Origin: CAZTHM01 sp041946825
GTDB taxonomy: Bacteria; Acidobacteriota; Terriglobia; UBA7540
DNA length: 64,000 bases
Reading direction: 5' to 3'
NCBI GenBank assembly: GCA_041946825.1
Contig: JBHGBD010000001.1
Span: forward strand, 434,001-498,000
A program made the translations under genes and the position numbers. The notes beneath the pieces are model-generated. The model worked only from the letters and a program-made list of their open reading frames with translations. It searched no databases and was not told the origin of the DNA. Each line of letters begins with the position of its first letter. Position 1 is the first letter of the stretch. Below are positions 1-8,986 of this stretch, piece after piece.

Positions 1-2
1 AG

Positions 3-2123
3 CTGGGGCGGACCGTAGCTCTCAAGTTCCTTCCGGAAGAAATGTCGCGAGAGCGGCAGGCTTTGGAGCGCTTCCAGCGCGAGGCGCGCGCGGCTTCAGC
101 CCTCAACCATCCCAACATTTGCACCATTCACGAGGTGGACGAGCACGAAGGCCGCCACTTCATCGCCATGGAGTTACTGGAGGGCGACACTCTCAAGCAC
201 CGCATCGAAGGGCGGCCGCTCAAGATGGACGATCTGCTCGACCTTGCGATCCAGATCGCGGATGGCTTGGCGAGCGCGCACGCCCGGGGGATTGTCCACC
301 GGGATATCAAGCCGGCGAACATTTTTGTAACTCGGCGTGGCCAGGCTAAGATCCTGGATTTCGGTCTGGCCAAAGTGTCGCCAGTTGCCGGCCGAGTGAT
401 GGAAGGCGCAGGCGTTGCCGCCACCGCAACCGGGGACGGATTTCTAACGAGTCCGGGAACGGCGATGGGAACCGTCGCCTACATGTCGCCCGAGCAGGCG
501 CGCGGGCAGGAGGTTGACGCGCGCAGCGACCTTTTCTCCTTCGGTGTGGTGCTCTACGAGATGTCCACCGGGCACCAGGCTTTTTCGGGAAGCACCTCGG
601 CCATCGTTTTCGACGCCATTCTGAATCGCGCTCCGGTCCCTCCCCTGCGGCTGAACCCGGGAGTTTCGCCCGAACTGGTCCGGATTATCGGCAAGGCTCT
701 CGAAAAGGACCCTGACCTGCGTTACCAGGGCGCCTCGGAAATGCTTTCTGACCTCAAGCGGCTGAAGCGCGACACGGATTCAGGCCGGGAAGCAGCGGCA
801 CGCCCCGAGCCTTCACGGCAGGCGGAAGCGGGGACAAAGGAGGGGAAATCTGTCGCGGTGCTCTATTTCGAGAACCTGAGCGCCTCCAAGGAGGACGAAT
901 ACTTCCGTGACGGGATGACCGAGGACATCATCACCGAGCTCTCCAAAATCAGCCGGCTCCGAGTGTTTCCGCGCGCCGAAATGCTGGCCTATCGCGACAA
1001 GCCGGTGACGGCGACCCAGGTGGGACAGGAGCTAGGCTCCGCCTATGTTCTGGGGGGAAGCCTGCGGCGGGCCGGGAACCGCCTGCGTATCACTGCGCAA
1101 CTCGTCGAGACCGCGACGCGCCACTCTGTGTGGGCTGAGCGTTACGACCGCCAGCTCGAGGACGTCTTCGCCATCCAGGACGAGATTGCGCAGAACATTG
1201 CGCGGGCGCTGGAAGTGGCGCTGAGCGATCAGGAAAAGAAGGCCATCGCCAAGACTCCCACCACCAACGTCGAAGCCTACGACTACTACCTGCGTGGGCG
1301 GCAGTTCTTTCACCAATTTCGCCGCAAGGGTTTTGAATTTGCCCAGCAGATGTTCGAGCGCGCCATCGAAATCGACCCGACGTACGCGCGGGCCTTTGCG
1401 GGCATCGCGGACTGCTGCTCCTTTCTCTACACATACTGGCACGCCAGCAACAACACCCTGGAACAGGCTGACGCCGCCAGTCGCAAGGCGCTGGAGCTCG
1501 ATCCGGATCTGGCCGAGGCGCACGCTTCACGAGGCTTGGCCGTCTCACTCCGCAAGGACTACGACCACGCCGCGCGGGAATTCGAGGAGGCCATCCGCCT
1601 CGACCCCAAATTGTTCGAGGGTTATTACTTTTATGCCCGCGCCCGGTTTGCCCAGGGGAAGATGGAAGAGGCTGCGCGGCTCTACGAGCAGGCATGCCAG
1701 GTCAACCCCGATGATTATCAGGCGCCCACCTTGCTGGCCGGGACTTACACGAGCTTGGGGAGGACGGCGGATTCCGTGGCTGCCCGCCACCGCGCCTTGA
1801 AGATTATCGAGAAGCATTTGGAGTTGCACCCTGATGATGCGCGGGCGCTGTACCTCGGGGCGGCGGGCCTTACCAACATCGGAGAGCGTCAGAGGGCCCT
1901 GGACTGGACGCGCCGCGCCCTGGCGATCGAACCGGACGATCCCGGCGTGCTTTACAACGTGGCCTGCAATTACTCGCTCCTCGGCCGGCCCGAGGAAGCG
2001 ATCGAGTGCCTCGAGAGAGCCATCGAGAACGGCTTTGGTTTCAAGCAGTGGATCGAGCACGACTCCGACCTTGACGCCATCCGCACCCACCCGCGCTATC
2101 AGACCCTGTTGAAGAAGTTGTAA
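3..2123 (+). CDS. Ser/Thr protein kinase with TolB-like and TPR domains (5' partial)
   Basis: Cytoplasmic Hanks-type kinase fused to a sensory/scaffold tail. The reading frame is open from base 3, so the gene starts before the window; the ATP-binding lysine lies in VALKFLPEE at bases 15-41. Counting from the first in-window ATG (base 42): HRDIKPAN catalytic loop at residues 86-93, DFG at 107-109, activation segment ending YMSPEQARG near 148-155. Residues about 268-385 (SVAVLYFENLS, then RDGMTEDIITEL) match the TolB/FlgO-like domain often found after such kinases, and about 410-690 is a run of TPR helices. No transmembrane segment is visible between kinase and TPRs, unlike many PknB relatives. 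Substrate unknown. The stop is followed by only 51 nt before a promoter for the next gene, so it probably forms its own unit. Confidence 0.95.
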   Translation: MGRTVALKFLPEEMSRERQALERFQREARAASALNHPNICTIHEVDEHEGRHFIAMELLEGDTLKHRIEGRPLKMDDLLDLAIQIADGLASAHARGIVHRDIKPANIFVTRRGQAKILDFGLAKVSPVAGRVMEGAGVAATATGDGFLTSPGTAMGTVAYMSPEQARGQEVDARSDLFSFGVVLYEMSTGHQAFSGSTSAIVFDAILNRAPVPPLRLNPGVSPELVRIIGKALEKDPDLRYQGASEMLSDLKRLKRDTDSGREAAARPEPSRQAEAGTKEGKSVAVLYFENLSASKEDEYFRDGMTEDIITELSKISRLRVFPRAEMLAYRDKPVTATQVGQELGSAYVLGGSLRRAGNRLRITAQLVETATRHSVWAERYDRQLEDVFAIQDEIAQNIARALEVALSDQEKKAIAKTPTTNVEAYDYYLRGRQFFHQFRRKGFEFAQQMFERAIEIDPTYARAFAGIADCCSFLYTYWHASNNTLEQADAASRKALELDPDLAEAHASRGLAVSLRKDYDHAAREFEEAIRLDPKLFEGYYFYARARFAQGKMEEAARLYEQACQVNPDDYQAPTLLAGTYTSLGRTADSVAARHRALKIIEKHLELHPDDARALYLGAAGLTNIGERQRALDWTRRALAIEPDDPGVLYNVACNYSLLGRPEEAIECLERAIENGFGFKQWIEHDSDLDAIRTHPRYQTLLKKL

Positions 2124-2174
2124 ACAGTCAGGGACTCGTCCCGCGCCCTGATTAGTTGACGCCCGTCTCTTCAC

Positions 2175-2203
2175 TTGACAATCAAGTTAGGAAGTAATAG
2201 GTT
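2175..2203 (+). promoter_or_regulatory. Sigma-70-type promoter for the SBBP/HYDIN protein gene
   Basis: TTGACA at 2175-2180, a 17-nt spacer, and TAGGTT at 2198-2203. The -35 is a perfect match; the -10 keeps the TA..-T frame. The coding start at 2270 lies about 60 nt beyond the expected transcription start, with GGAGGT at 2260-2265 as ribosome site. Confidence 0.5.
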
Positions 2204-2269
2204 TCGAGCGGTTCCCTCGCACTGGAAGCTCAAATCACCGCTAAAGCTGCGTTCATACGGGAGGTCCCG

Positions 2270-5200
2270 ATGAGTCTGCGACAAGGGCGATCCGGCTCTG
2301 GGTGTGTGTCTTTCTGCTCGGCACTGGTTCTTGTTTGCGCGTGTGCAGGTTGGATGTTCGCCGCCGATCATGCGGGCACGAACACAAAACCGCAATCAAT
2401 GGGCGACGGAGGTTCGGTCGCTGCGGCGCGCTTGAACTCCAACTACGGCAAGCTACCGCTAAGCTTTGAGGTGAACCGCGGGCAGACAGCGGGGCAAGTA
2501 GATTATCTCTCACGTGGCCCTGGCTATGCGTTGTTTCTCACCAAGGACGGCGCGATCCTGTCACTCCCTCCGCAGAACTCCGGCCACGGTGAACGGGCAT
2601 CCTTGGTCGGTGAATCCGGAACCCCGAACCGCGAAATCCGAATCCCCGCACTTATCGAGCTGAAAGTGGTCGGAGCAAACCGGCGGGTGGAAGCCATCGG
2701 CCTCGACGAGCTACCCGGCAAGAGCAATTACTTCATCGGAAATGACCCTGGAAAATGGCGCACCAACGTTCCCAATTTCGGCAAAGTAAAATACGCGGGT
2801 GTCCTCCCGGGGATTGACCTGGTCTATTACGGGCACCAGCGTCAGCTTGAGTACGACTTCATCGTCTCACCCGGCGCGGACCCCCGCGGCATCGTGCTGC
2901 AGATGCGAACCGGAAATTCGAATCCTGGCACACAGCAGGCCGAAATCGCTGCTAATGGTGATTTGGTGATTCATGTCCAGGGTGGGGAAGTGCGGCTGCG
3001 CAAGCCGGTCGTCTATCAGGAGAAGTCGGCAGTCAGCAGTCCGCAGTCGGCAGGGCGCACTCGGCAGTACTTGGATTGCCGGTATGTTTTACGCAGTCTT
3101 AATCCAAAATCCAAAATCCCAAATCCAAAATTCGAAGTGGCTTTCGAAGTTGGCCGGTACGACCGGACTCTGCCTCTCATCATTGACCCGGTGATGGACT
3201 ACTCCACCTATCTTGGAGGGATTGGTCTTGACCAAGGTCTTGCGGTGGCCGTGGACGGCAGCGGCAATGCCTACGTCACGGGCAGAACAATATCGACGAA
3301 TTTTCCGGCAACGGGCGGTGCTCTGGACACAACCTGCGGAATTTCTGTCGCCTGTTCCGGCAATATTTCGGATGCCTTTGTAACCAAGATCAACGCCGCC
3401 GGCTCGGCGACGGTCTACACGACCTACCTGGGGGGCGACGGACTCGACCAGGCCAATGCCATCAAAGTAGACGGCTCGGGGAACGCCTATGTGACGGGCG
3501 TTACCATCTCGACGAACTTTCCCCTTACCGCCATCCGGTTTCAGGCCGCCAACGGCGGTGGTGGTGACGTGTTCATATCCAAGCTCAATTCCACGGGGTC
3601 CGGGCTGCTCTATTCAAGCTACATCGGCGGGGCCGGCATGGACGAAGGACTGGGGATCGCTCTGGACGGCTCAAATAACGCCTACGTGACGGGCGACACT
3701 ACCTCGGACCCCTTTCCCACATCAGTTGGCGCCTTTCAGACCGCGGCGCCCTCGGGCGGCGCCGCCGCTGATGGCTTTGTTTCCAAATTCAATCCCGCAG
3801 CGGCTTCCAATGCCGCCTCTCTGGTGTACTCGACACATCTGGGCGGGGCTGCGGGCGCCGACAAGGGCCGCGCCATCGCCGTAGACGGTTCGGGGAACGC
3901 CTACATCGCGGGCGAGACGCTCTCCTCCAATTTCCCCACAACCGCCGGCGTGGTTGATCTGGCGTGCGGCAGCGAAGGCGCGTGTGACGGCGGGCTCGCC
4001 AGCGATGCCTTCGTGACCAAGCTGAATGCCACGGGAACCGCACTCGTTTACTCGACCTTCCTGGGCGGCGCCGACAACGACCGGGGCCTGGGCATTGCGC
4101 TCGACGCGTCCAACAACGCCTACGTGACCGGCGTGTCCGAGTCCGTGGATTTTCCGACCACGGCGGGGGTTCTGCAAATCAGCAGCGCCGGCGGGTTTGA
4201 AGCCTTCGTGACCAAGCTGAATGCCACGGCGACCGCGCTCACTTATTCTACCTACCTGGGCGGCAACGGCTTCGATCAGGGGAACAGTATTGCCGTGGAC
4301 GGCAGCGGGCGCGCTTACGTCGCAGGCGCCACGGGCTCGACGGATTTTCCCCTGGCAAGCCCCGTCCAAACCACCTGCGCGAGCTGTCCGGCCAGCACCG
4401 ATGCGTTTCTGGCCAAACTGAATGCGAACGCAACCGCGGTTGTCTTCTCTACCTATCTGGGTGGATTCACTGACGACACGGCGAACGGCGTGGCGCTGGA
4501 TGCTTCACCCAATGCCTACATCGCCGGCAGCACAACGTCCGCGGACTTTCCCACCATCGGGACGCCCATTCAGGCGACGACCGGCGGCAGCAGTGACGTC
4601 TTCGTCTCCAAGATTTCCGGAATGGCTTTGCCCGTAGCGTCGTTAAGCGTTACGAGTTTGAATTTCGGGGATATCGTCGCCGGCTTCACCAGCCCTTCCC
4701 AGGCAGTCACTTTGACCAACCGCGGCGACGTCCTGCTCAACATCACCGGCATCGATACGAGCGGCGACTACGCGCAGACCGACGATTGCGGCGCGGTGCC
4801 CACGACCCTGGCGGCGGGGGCCAGTTGCACCTTTACGGTGACCTTCACGCCCACCGGCACCGGAACGCGCGACGGCGCGCTGACCATCACCGATGATGCT
4901 TACGGCAGCCCGCATGTCGTGAATCTGACCGGAACCGGATCCTCCCAGGCGATCGTGGGCCTGTTGCCCGGCACTCTGGCCTTTGGGAGCCAGCGCGTCG
5001 GGACCACGAGTGCCGTCAAGGCCGTAACCCTGACCAACAGCGGAACCGGCGCTTTGGACATCACAAGCATCGTGACGACCACGGACTACAACGTGGATGG
5101 CACCAGCACGTGCGGCGCCACCGTGGCAGCGGGAGCGAACTGCGTTGTCAACGTCACTTTCTCCCCCACGGTGCTGGGAGTGAATTCCGGAACCTTGACG

Positions 5201-8200
5201 ATCACCGACGACGCAGCCGGGAGCCCGCGCGTTGTGACACTGAGCGGCACCGGGGTCGTGGGCGTGGACCTGGCTCCTCCGGGTCTGACCTTTGCCGACA
5301 CTCTGGTGGGAGTGGACAGCGCCACCCAGACCGTTACGCTGACGAATAACGGGAACGCCGTCGTCACCATCTCCAGCGTCAGCTTGGCCAGCGCCGACTT
5401 CAGTCAGACAAACGACTGCCCCGTCTCTCCCGCGACCCTGCCGGCAGGAGGGTTTTGCACTTTGACGGTGAAGGCTCGGCCGACTGCAACCGGCTCGCGC
5501 CTGGGTGAAATTTCGATCAGCGACGACGCCCCCACGCCTGGAAGCACCCAGTCGGTGAGCCTGAGCGTCAACGGCATCGCACCGGCGGCAACTGTCTTGC
5601 CGCTTAGCTTGACGTTTGCCAGCCGGTTGGTGGGGACGACCAGCGCCGGACAGAGCTTTACCCTTCAGAATACCGGGACGGCGGATTTGCATATCTCGAG
5701 TATTGTGGGGTCTGGAGATTTCGCGCTGACCAGCGCCGCGCCCTGCGGAGCGTTTCCGGTGACAATGGTTCCCGGAGCGCCAGCCTGTACCATCACCGTG
5801 ACATTTACTCCCACGGCTTCCGGAACGCGCCTTGGAGCGGTGACGATTACGGACGACTCGGGGGCGGCCACGCACGTTGATACGGTGAGCCTGGATGGAA
5901 CAGGGGTGGCGCCGGCGGTCAGCTTTGCGCCCCTGACGCTGGACTTCGGCTCTCAACTTGTCGGCTCGACCAGCGCCTCCAAGTCGGTTGTCCTGACCAA
6001 CTCTGGAACCTCCACGCTGACCGTCACCAACATTGTCCTGCCCAGCGCCGATTTCACTCTTACCAGCGCCACGCCCTGCGGGCCGTTGCCCGCGACGATC
6101 GCGCCCGCCGCCAATTGTACGTTGACCGTTACCTTCAAGCCGACAACGACCGATATTCGCCGTGCCGGCATCACAATTACCGACGATGCCGCCGACAGCC
6201 CCCAGACAGTCAACCTGAGCGGCACCGGGATTGCTCCGGCGGTGACTTTCGCGCCGGTCAGCATAACGTTTGATAACCAGATCGTCGGCACGACCAGCGC
6301 GGCCAAGACTGCGACCCTGACCAACAATGGAACTTCTCCGCTGACGATTACCGCCATCACGCTTGTCGGGACGGATTTCGCGTTCACCAATCCCGCTCCT
6401 TGCGGGGCCTTGCCGGCCACGCTCGCGATCAACGCCACTTGCACCTTCAGCATCACGTTCACGCCCACCACTACTGACATCCGGCGAGGCGGAATTACGA
6501 TCACCGATGATGCGGGGGACAGCCCGCAGACCCTGGCTCTGAGCGGCACGGGCACAGCGCCGGGAGTTTCTCTCTCCCCGCCTACCGTCTCGTTCTCCGA
6601 TCAGGCGGTCAACACCACCAGCGCTCCGCAGGCGATTGCGCTCCAGAACAGCGGGAGCGCTCCGCTCACGATCTCGAGCATTGTTCTGGCCAGCACCGAT
6701 TTCGCCCTGACCAGCGCCACCCCATGCGGACCTTTGCCGGCCACACTCGCGGTCAGCGCCACGTGCACGATGAGCGTCACGTTTACGCCCACCGCCACGG
6801 ATATTCGACGCGCCGGCATCACCATCACGGATGACGCGCCGGGGAGCCCCCACATCGTTTCCTTGAGCGGGTTGGGAACAGCTCCGGCGGCGGGCTTTAC
6901 GCCGGCTGAGCTGGACTTTGGCAATCAGGCCGTCGGTGTCGCCAGCGCCACCAAGACTGCGGTCCTGACGAATACGGGCGGAGCGCCGCTGGTCATTTCG
7001 AACATCACGATCAGCGGAGATTTTTCCCAGATCAACACTTGCGGAGCCCTCCCGGCGACCATCGCCCCCAATGCGACCTGCACGTTCACAATTACCTTTA
7101 CCCCTTCGGCCCCGGACGTTCGCCGCGGTGCCGTCACGGTCTTTGACAACGCCGGCGGGAGCCCGCACGCCTTAAGCCTGAGCGGGTTCGGGGCCACGCC
7201 GGGAGTGGCGGTTACGCCCGACCTGCTGACCTACAGCTCGCAAGGGGTCGGGACAACCAGCGCCGGCCAGACGGCAGTTCTCAAGAATAATGGGACAGCA
7301 CCCTTGACGATTACAGGCATTACGGTCAGCGGCGACTTTGCGTTGGCCAGTGCAACCCCCTGCGGAGCGTTCCCGGCGACCCTGGCAGCGGGAGCCTCCT
7401 GCAACTTGGCCGTAACCTTCACTCCGACCACGACCGACGTCCGGCACGGCGCGGTGAGCATCGTTGACAACGCGCTCGGCAGCCCGCATGTCGTGGGGCT
7501 CTCGGGAACCGGCGCGACGCCTTTCGAGCTCTCCACGGCGGTCAACACGGCGACGGTCAACAGGGGAGTTGATTCCACGACCTACACCATCAACGCTACG
7601 AGCGCCTTCGGATTCACCGGTGACATCGCCCTCTCTTGCACGGGGACCGAATCCGCCTCATGCGTCTTCAACCCCGCCTCGGTCAAGCCCGGTCAATCCA
7701 GTACTCTGACCCTCAGCCCGCTGACCCCGCTCGTGGGGAACTTCCTCACGTTCGCGGTTCACGGTCAAAACGGGTTGCAGGCGGCGTCGCTGGATCTGAC
7801 CCTGTTGATTTCTGACTTCACGGTGACCCCCGGCGCGGGCAGTTCCACCAGCGCCACGGTCACGGCGGGCCAGCCCGCTACCTACTCCTTGACGTTCACT
7901 CCGGCGTACGGGTTCACCGGGACTGTCTCGCTAACTTGCTCAGGGAACCCGGTGCGATCAACCTGTGCCATCAATCCCACGTCCGTTAGCCTCGACGGCG
8001 TCAACCCCGCTACGGTCACCGTCACGGTCAGTACCACGGCAAGGGCGGTCACGACGCCCGGACCCGCGTCGAGACACTCTCCGCCCGGAATTGGAACCTT
8101 TAGCGGCTTCCGACCGCAGATGCTCCTGCTCCTCGCTCTACTAGCCGGAATGATCTCGGCGGGAGCAGTCTCACGGAGGTTGCGGCACAGCCCGCTGGTT

Positions 8201-8368
8201 CTCGCGGCAGTCCTGATAATGGCTCTGTTGTGGGCCGCTTGCGGCGGAGAGACCGCCAGCGTGCCGCCGGGAGATGTGGGAACGCCCGCGGGAACATACA
8301 ACATCACGATCACGGCAACCTCCGCGACCTCTGTGCACACGACGACGCTGGCCTTGAAAGTCAACTAA
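2270..8368 (+). CDS. SBBP-repeat / HYDIN-type Ig-repeat surface protein
   Basis: 2032-residue exported repeat protein, probably cell-surface; function unknown. A signal peptide ends near residue 32 (VCACAGWMFA). Next comes the N-terminal domain typical of SBBP proteins (about 50-300, beginning LPLSFEVNRGQT). Seven SBBP repeats of about 70 residues follow (motif YSTYLGG...GNAYVTG, about 305-785), a number that suits a seven-bladed propeller. Then nine choice-of-anchor/HYDIN-like Ig repeats (motif LxFGxQxVGTTS...GTG, about 785-1745) and two further beta domains. The tail has two hydrophobic stretches (about 1949-1966 and 1974-1988, the second ending WAACGG) followed by a last short beta segment, perhaps a membrane or sorting anchor. 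The start is set by GGAGGT four bases upstream. Two heptanucleotide arrays (3025-3052, 3101-3135) are read through in frame. Confidence 0.93.
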   Translation: MSLRQGRSGSGCVSFCSALVLVCACAGWMFAADHAGTNTKPQSMGDGGSVAAARLNSNYGKLPLSFEVNRGQTAGQVDYLSRGPGYALFLTKDGAILSLPPQNSGHGERASLVGESGTPNREIRIPALIELKVVGANRRVEAIGLDELPGKSNYFIGNDPGKWRTNVPNFGKVKYAGVLPGIDLVYYGHQRQLEYDFIVSPGADPRGIVLQMRTGNSNPGTQQAEIAANGDLVIHVQGGEVRLRKPVVYQEKSAVSSPQSAGRTRQYLDCRYVLRSLNPKSKIPNPKFEVAFEVGRYDRTLPLIIDPVMDYSTYLGGIGLDQGLAVAVDGSGNAYVTGRTISTNFPATGGALDTTCGISVACSGNISDAFVTKINAAGSATVYTTYLGGDGLDQANAIKVDGSGNAYVTGVTISTNFPLTAIRFQAANGGGGDVFISKLNSTGSGLLYSSYIGGAGMDEGLGIALDGSNNAYVTGDTTSDPFPTSVGAFQTAAPSGGAAADGFVSKFNPAAASNAASLVYSTHLGGAAGADKGRAIAVDGSGNAYIAGETLSSNFPTTAGVVDLACGSEGACDGGLASDAFVTKLNATGTALVYSTFLGGADNDRGLGIALDASNNAYVTGVSESVDFPTTAGVLQISSAGGFEAFVTKLNATATALTYSTYLGGNGFDQGNSIAVDGSGRAYVAGATGSTDFPLASPVQTTCASCPASTDAFLAKLNANATAVVFSTYLGGFTDDTANGVALDASPNAYIAGSTTSADFPTIGTPIQATTGGSSDVFVSKISGMALPVASLSVTSLNFGDIVAGFTSPSQAVTLTNRGDVLLNITGIDTSGDYAQTDDCGAVPTTLAAGASCTFTVTFTPTGTGTRDGALTITDDAYGSPHVVNLTGTGSSQAIVGLLPGTLAFGSQRVGTTSAVKAVTLTNSGTGALDITSIVTTTDYNVDGTSTCGATVAAGANCVVNVTFSPTVLGVNSGTLTITDDAAGSPRVVTLSGTGVVGVDLAPPGLTFADTLVGVDSATQTVTLTNNGNAVVTISSVSLASADFSQTNDCPVSPATLPAGGFCTLTVKARPTATGSRLGEISISDDAPTPGSTQSVSLSVNGIAPAATVLPLSLTFASRLVGTTSAGQSFTLQNTGTADLHISSIVGSGDFALTSAAPCGAFPVTMVPGAPACTITVTFTPTASGTRLGAVTITDDSGAATHVDTVSLDGTGVAPAVSFAPLTLDFGSQLVGSTSASKSVVLTNSGTSTLTVTNIVLPSADFTLTSATPCGPLPATIAPAANCTLTVTFKPTTTDIRRAGITITDDAADSPQTVNLSGTGIAPAVTFAPVSITFDNQIVGTTSAAKTATLTNNGTSPLTITAITLVGTDFAFTNPAPCGALPATLAINATCTFSITFTPTTTDIRRGGITITDDAGDSPQTLALSGTGTAPGVSLSPPTVSFSDQAVNTTSAPQAIALQNSGSAPLTISSIVLASTDFALTSATPCGPLPATLAVSATCTMSVTFTPTATDIRRAGITITDDAPGSPHIVSLSGLGTAPAAGFTPAELDFGNQAVGVASATKTAVLTNTGGAPLVISNITISGDFSQINTCGALPATIAPNATCTFTITFTPSAPDVRRGAVTVFDNAGGSPHALSLSGFGATPGVAVTPDLLTYSSQGVGTTSAGQTAVLKNNGTAPLTITGITVSGDFALASATPCGAFPATLAAGASCNLAVTFTPTTTDVRHGAVSIVDNALGSPHVVGLSGTGATPFELSTAVNTATVNRGVDSTTYTINATSAFGFTGDIALSCTGTESASCVFNPASVKPGQSSTLTLSPLTPLVGNFLTFAVHGQNGLQAASLDLTLLISDFTVTPGAGSSTSATVTAGQPATYSLTFTPAYGFTGTVSLTCSGNPVRSTCAINPTSVSLDGVNPATVTVTVSTTARAVTTPGPASRHSPPGIGTFSGFRPQMLLLLALLAGMISAGAVSRRLRHSPLVLAAVLIMALLWAACGGETASVPPGDVGTPAGTYNITITATSATSVHTTTLALKVN
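3025..3052 (+). repeat. In-gene heptanucleotide array, unit GTCGGCA x4
   Basis: Four contiguous 7-bp units: GTCGGCA, GTCAGCA, GTCCGCA, GTCGGCA. They lie inside the SBBP protein gene and encode a Ser/Ala/Gln-rich insert in the N-terminal domain. No stop codon arises in the coding frame. Confidence 0.85.
3101..3135 (+). repeat. In-gene heptanucleotide array, unit AATCCAA x5
   Basis: Five contiguous 7-bp units (AATCCAA, AATCCAA, AATCCCA, AATCCAA, AATTCGA) in the same gene, 48 nt after the previous array. They encode a short Asn/Pro/Lys insert (PKSKIPNPK) before the conserved sequence leading to IDPV. The base composition is much more AT-rich than the surrounding gene. Confidence 0.85.
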
Positions 8369-8373
8369 GACCA

Positions 8374-8412
8374 GGCCGCAGGACACGGCGAAACCCGCCG
8401 CGCCCTGCGGCC
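8374..8412 (+). terminator. GC-rich hairpin after the SBBP gene
   Basis: GGCCGCAGG (8374-8382) pairs perfectly with CCTGCGGCC (8404-8412), with an inner GGCG/CGCC stem (8387-8390, 8396-8399). It lies six bases after the stop codon. No T-run follows, so it is either a weak intrinsic terminator or an mRNA 3'-end stabiliser. Confidence 0.45.
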
Positions 8413-8513
8413 TTCCCGCGCCTTCCCCGATTTCGACGCCCAAAAACTTTTTGTCTCTTTCGATTTCTAGCCAAATGTGCTAGGCTCAGGTGGGAATATC
8501 GAGAGGCTAGTGG

Positions 8514-8625
8514 TCGGAAATCGAAAGTGGGGGGCTGGAAACTGGAAACCGGAAAATCGAAAACCGAAAACCGAAAACCGAAAGCCGAAATTCGGAATTC
8601 GGAATCAGGAATTTGGAATCTGGAC
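8514..8625 (+). repeat. Heptanucleotide array, unit ACCGAAA/TTCGGAA, 15 units
   Basis: Thirteen contiguous 7-bp units at 8535-8625 (CTGGAAA, CCGGAAA, ATCGAAA, ACCGAAA x3, GCCGAAA, TTCGGAA x2, TCAGGAA, TTTGGAA and close variants), preceded by two more at 8514-8527. The unit drifts gradually along the array while keeping the 7-bp phase. Confidence 0.9.
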
Positions 8626-8678
8626 TCCGCGCTGGAGGGCCGAGGGTCGGGAAAAATAGAGTTAATTCAAAAAGCATG

Positions 8679-8784
8679 GAACGATGCCGGAATGTTACAG
8701 AAAACAAAGGATCGAGCTTGGAAAAATCTGGAGCGACGCCGGAATTTTGTTGAAAATAAAGGATCTGGCCTCGAAAGCCGGAAT
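8679..8784 (+). repeat. Degenerate 46-bp direct repeat
   Basis: Copy 1 at 8679-8724 and copy 2 at 8731-8776 agree at 35 of 46 positions by eye; both contain GCCGGAAT and an AAAxAAAGGAT block. A third partial copy starts at GCCGGAAT 8777-8784. The core GGAAT...TTGAAAATAAAGG (8741-8762) recurs at 61222-61242. Confidence 0.6.
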
Positions 8785-8986
8785 CCTGCAGATTCCAAAG
8801 GCGGTTAATGCAGATACGGTAAGACTTTTGTGTAGGTTTCTGGCGAAAATGGACCTCGAATTCGCGGCCATGGCGCTTCTGCGAAGGCGATGGCTGCGAC
8901 TTTTTGTCTGGAACGAATAGCCTTGGGACCTCGGCGGAAATCCTGAAATTTGTAGGCCAGCAGTCTGCGGACCGGCCACGACAGGG

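Larger units (their letters stand above)
8413..8986. other. 574-bp convergent gap filled with repeats
   Basis: The gap between the SBBP gene and the leftward permease genes holds a long heptad array (8514-8625) and a degenerate 46-bp repeat (8679-8784). The rest (8785-8986) shows no convincing gene. Short frames here (e.g. 78 codons from 8684) are translations of the repeats. TAGGCT at 8481 has no matching -35. Confidence 0.6.

Noticed and set aside
4643..7168. 841-codon open frame antisense to the HYDIN-type repeats
   Set aside because: Mirror frame of a highly periodic GC-rich gene; composition (Arg/Gly/Ala-rich, no domain) is that of a shadow frame.
8230..8808. 192-codon frame across the end of the SBBP gene and the heptad array
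   Set aside because: Overlaps the real C-terminus out of frame and then translates the repeat (ETGKSKTENRKPKAE), so it is an artefact.
8684..8920. 78-codon frame starting in the 46-bp repeat
   Set aside because: Its content is the translated repeat; no ribosome site and no homology recognised.
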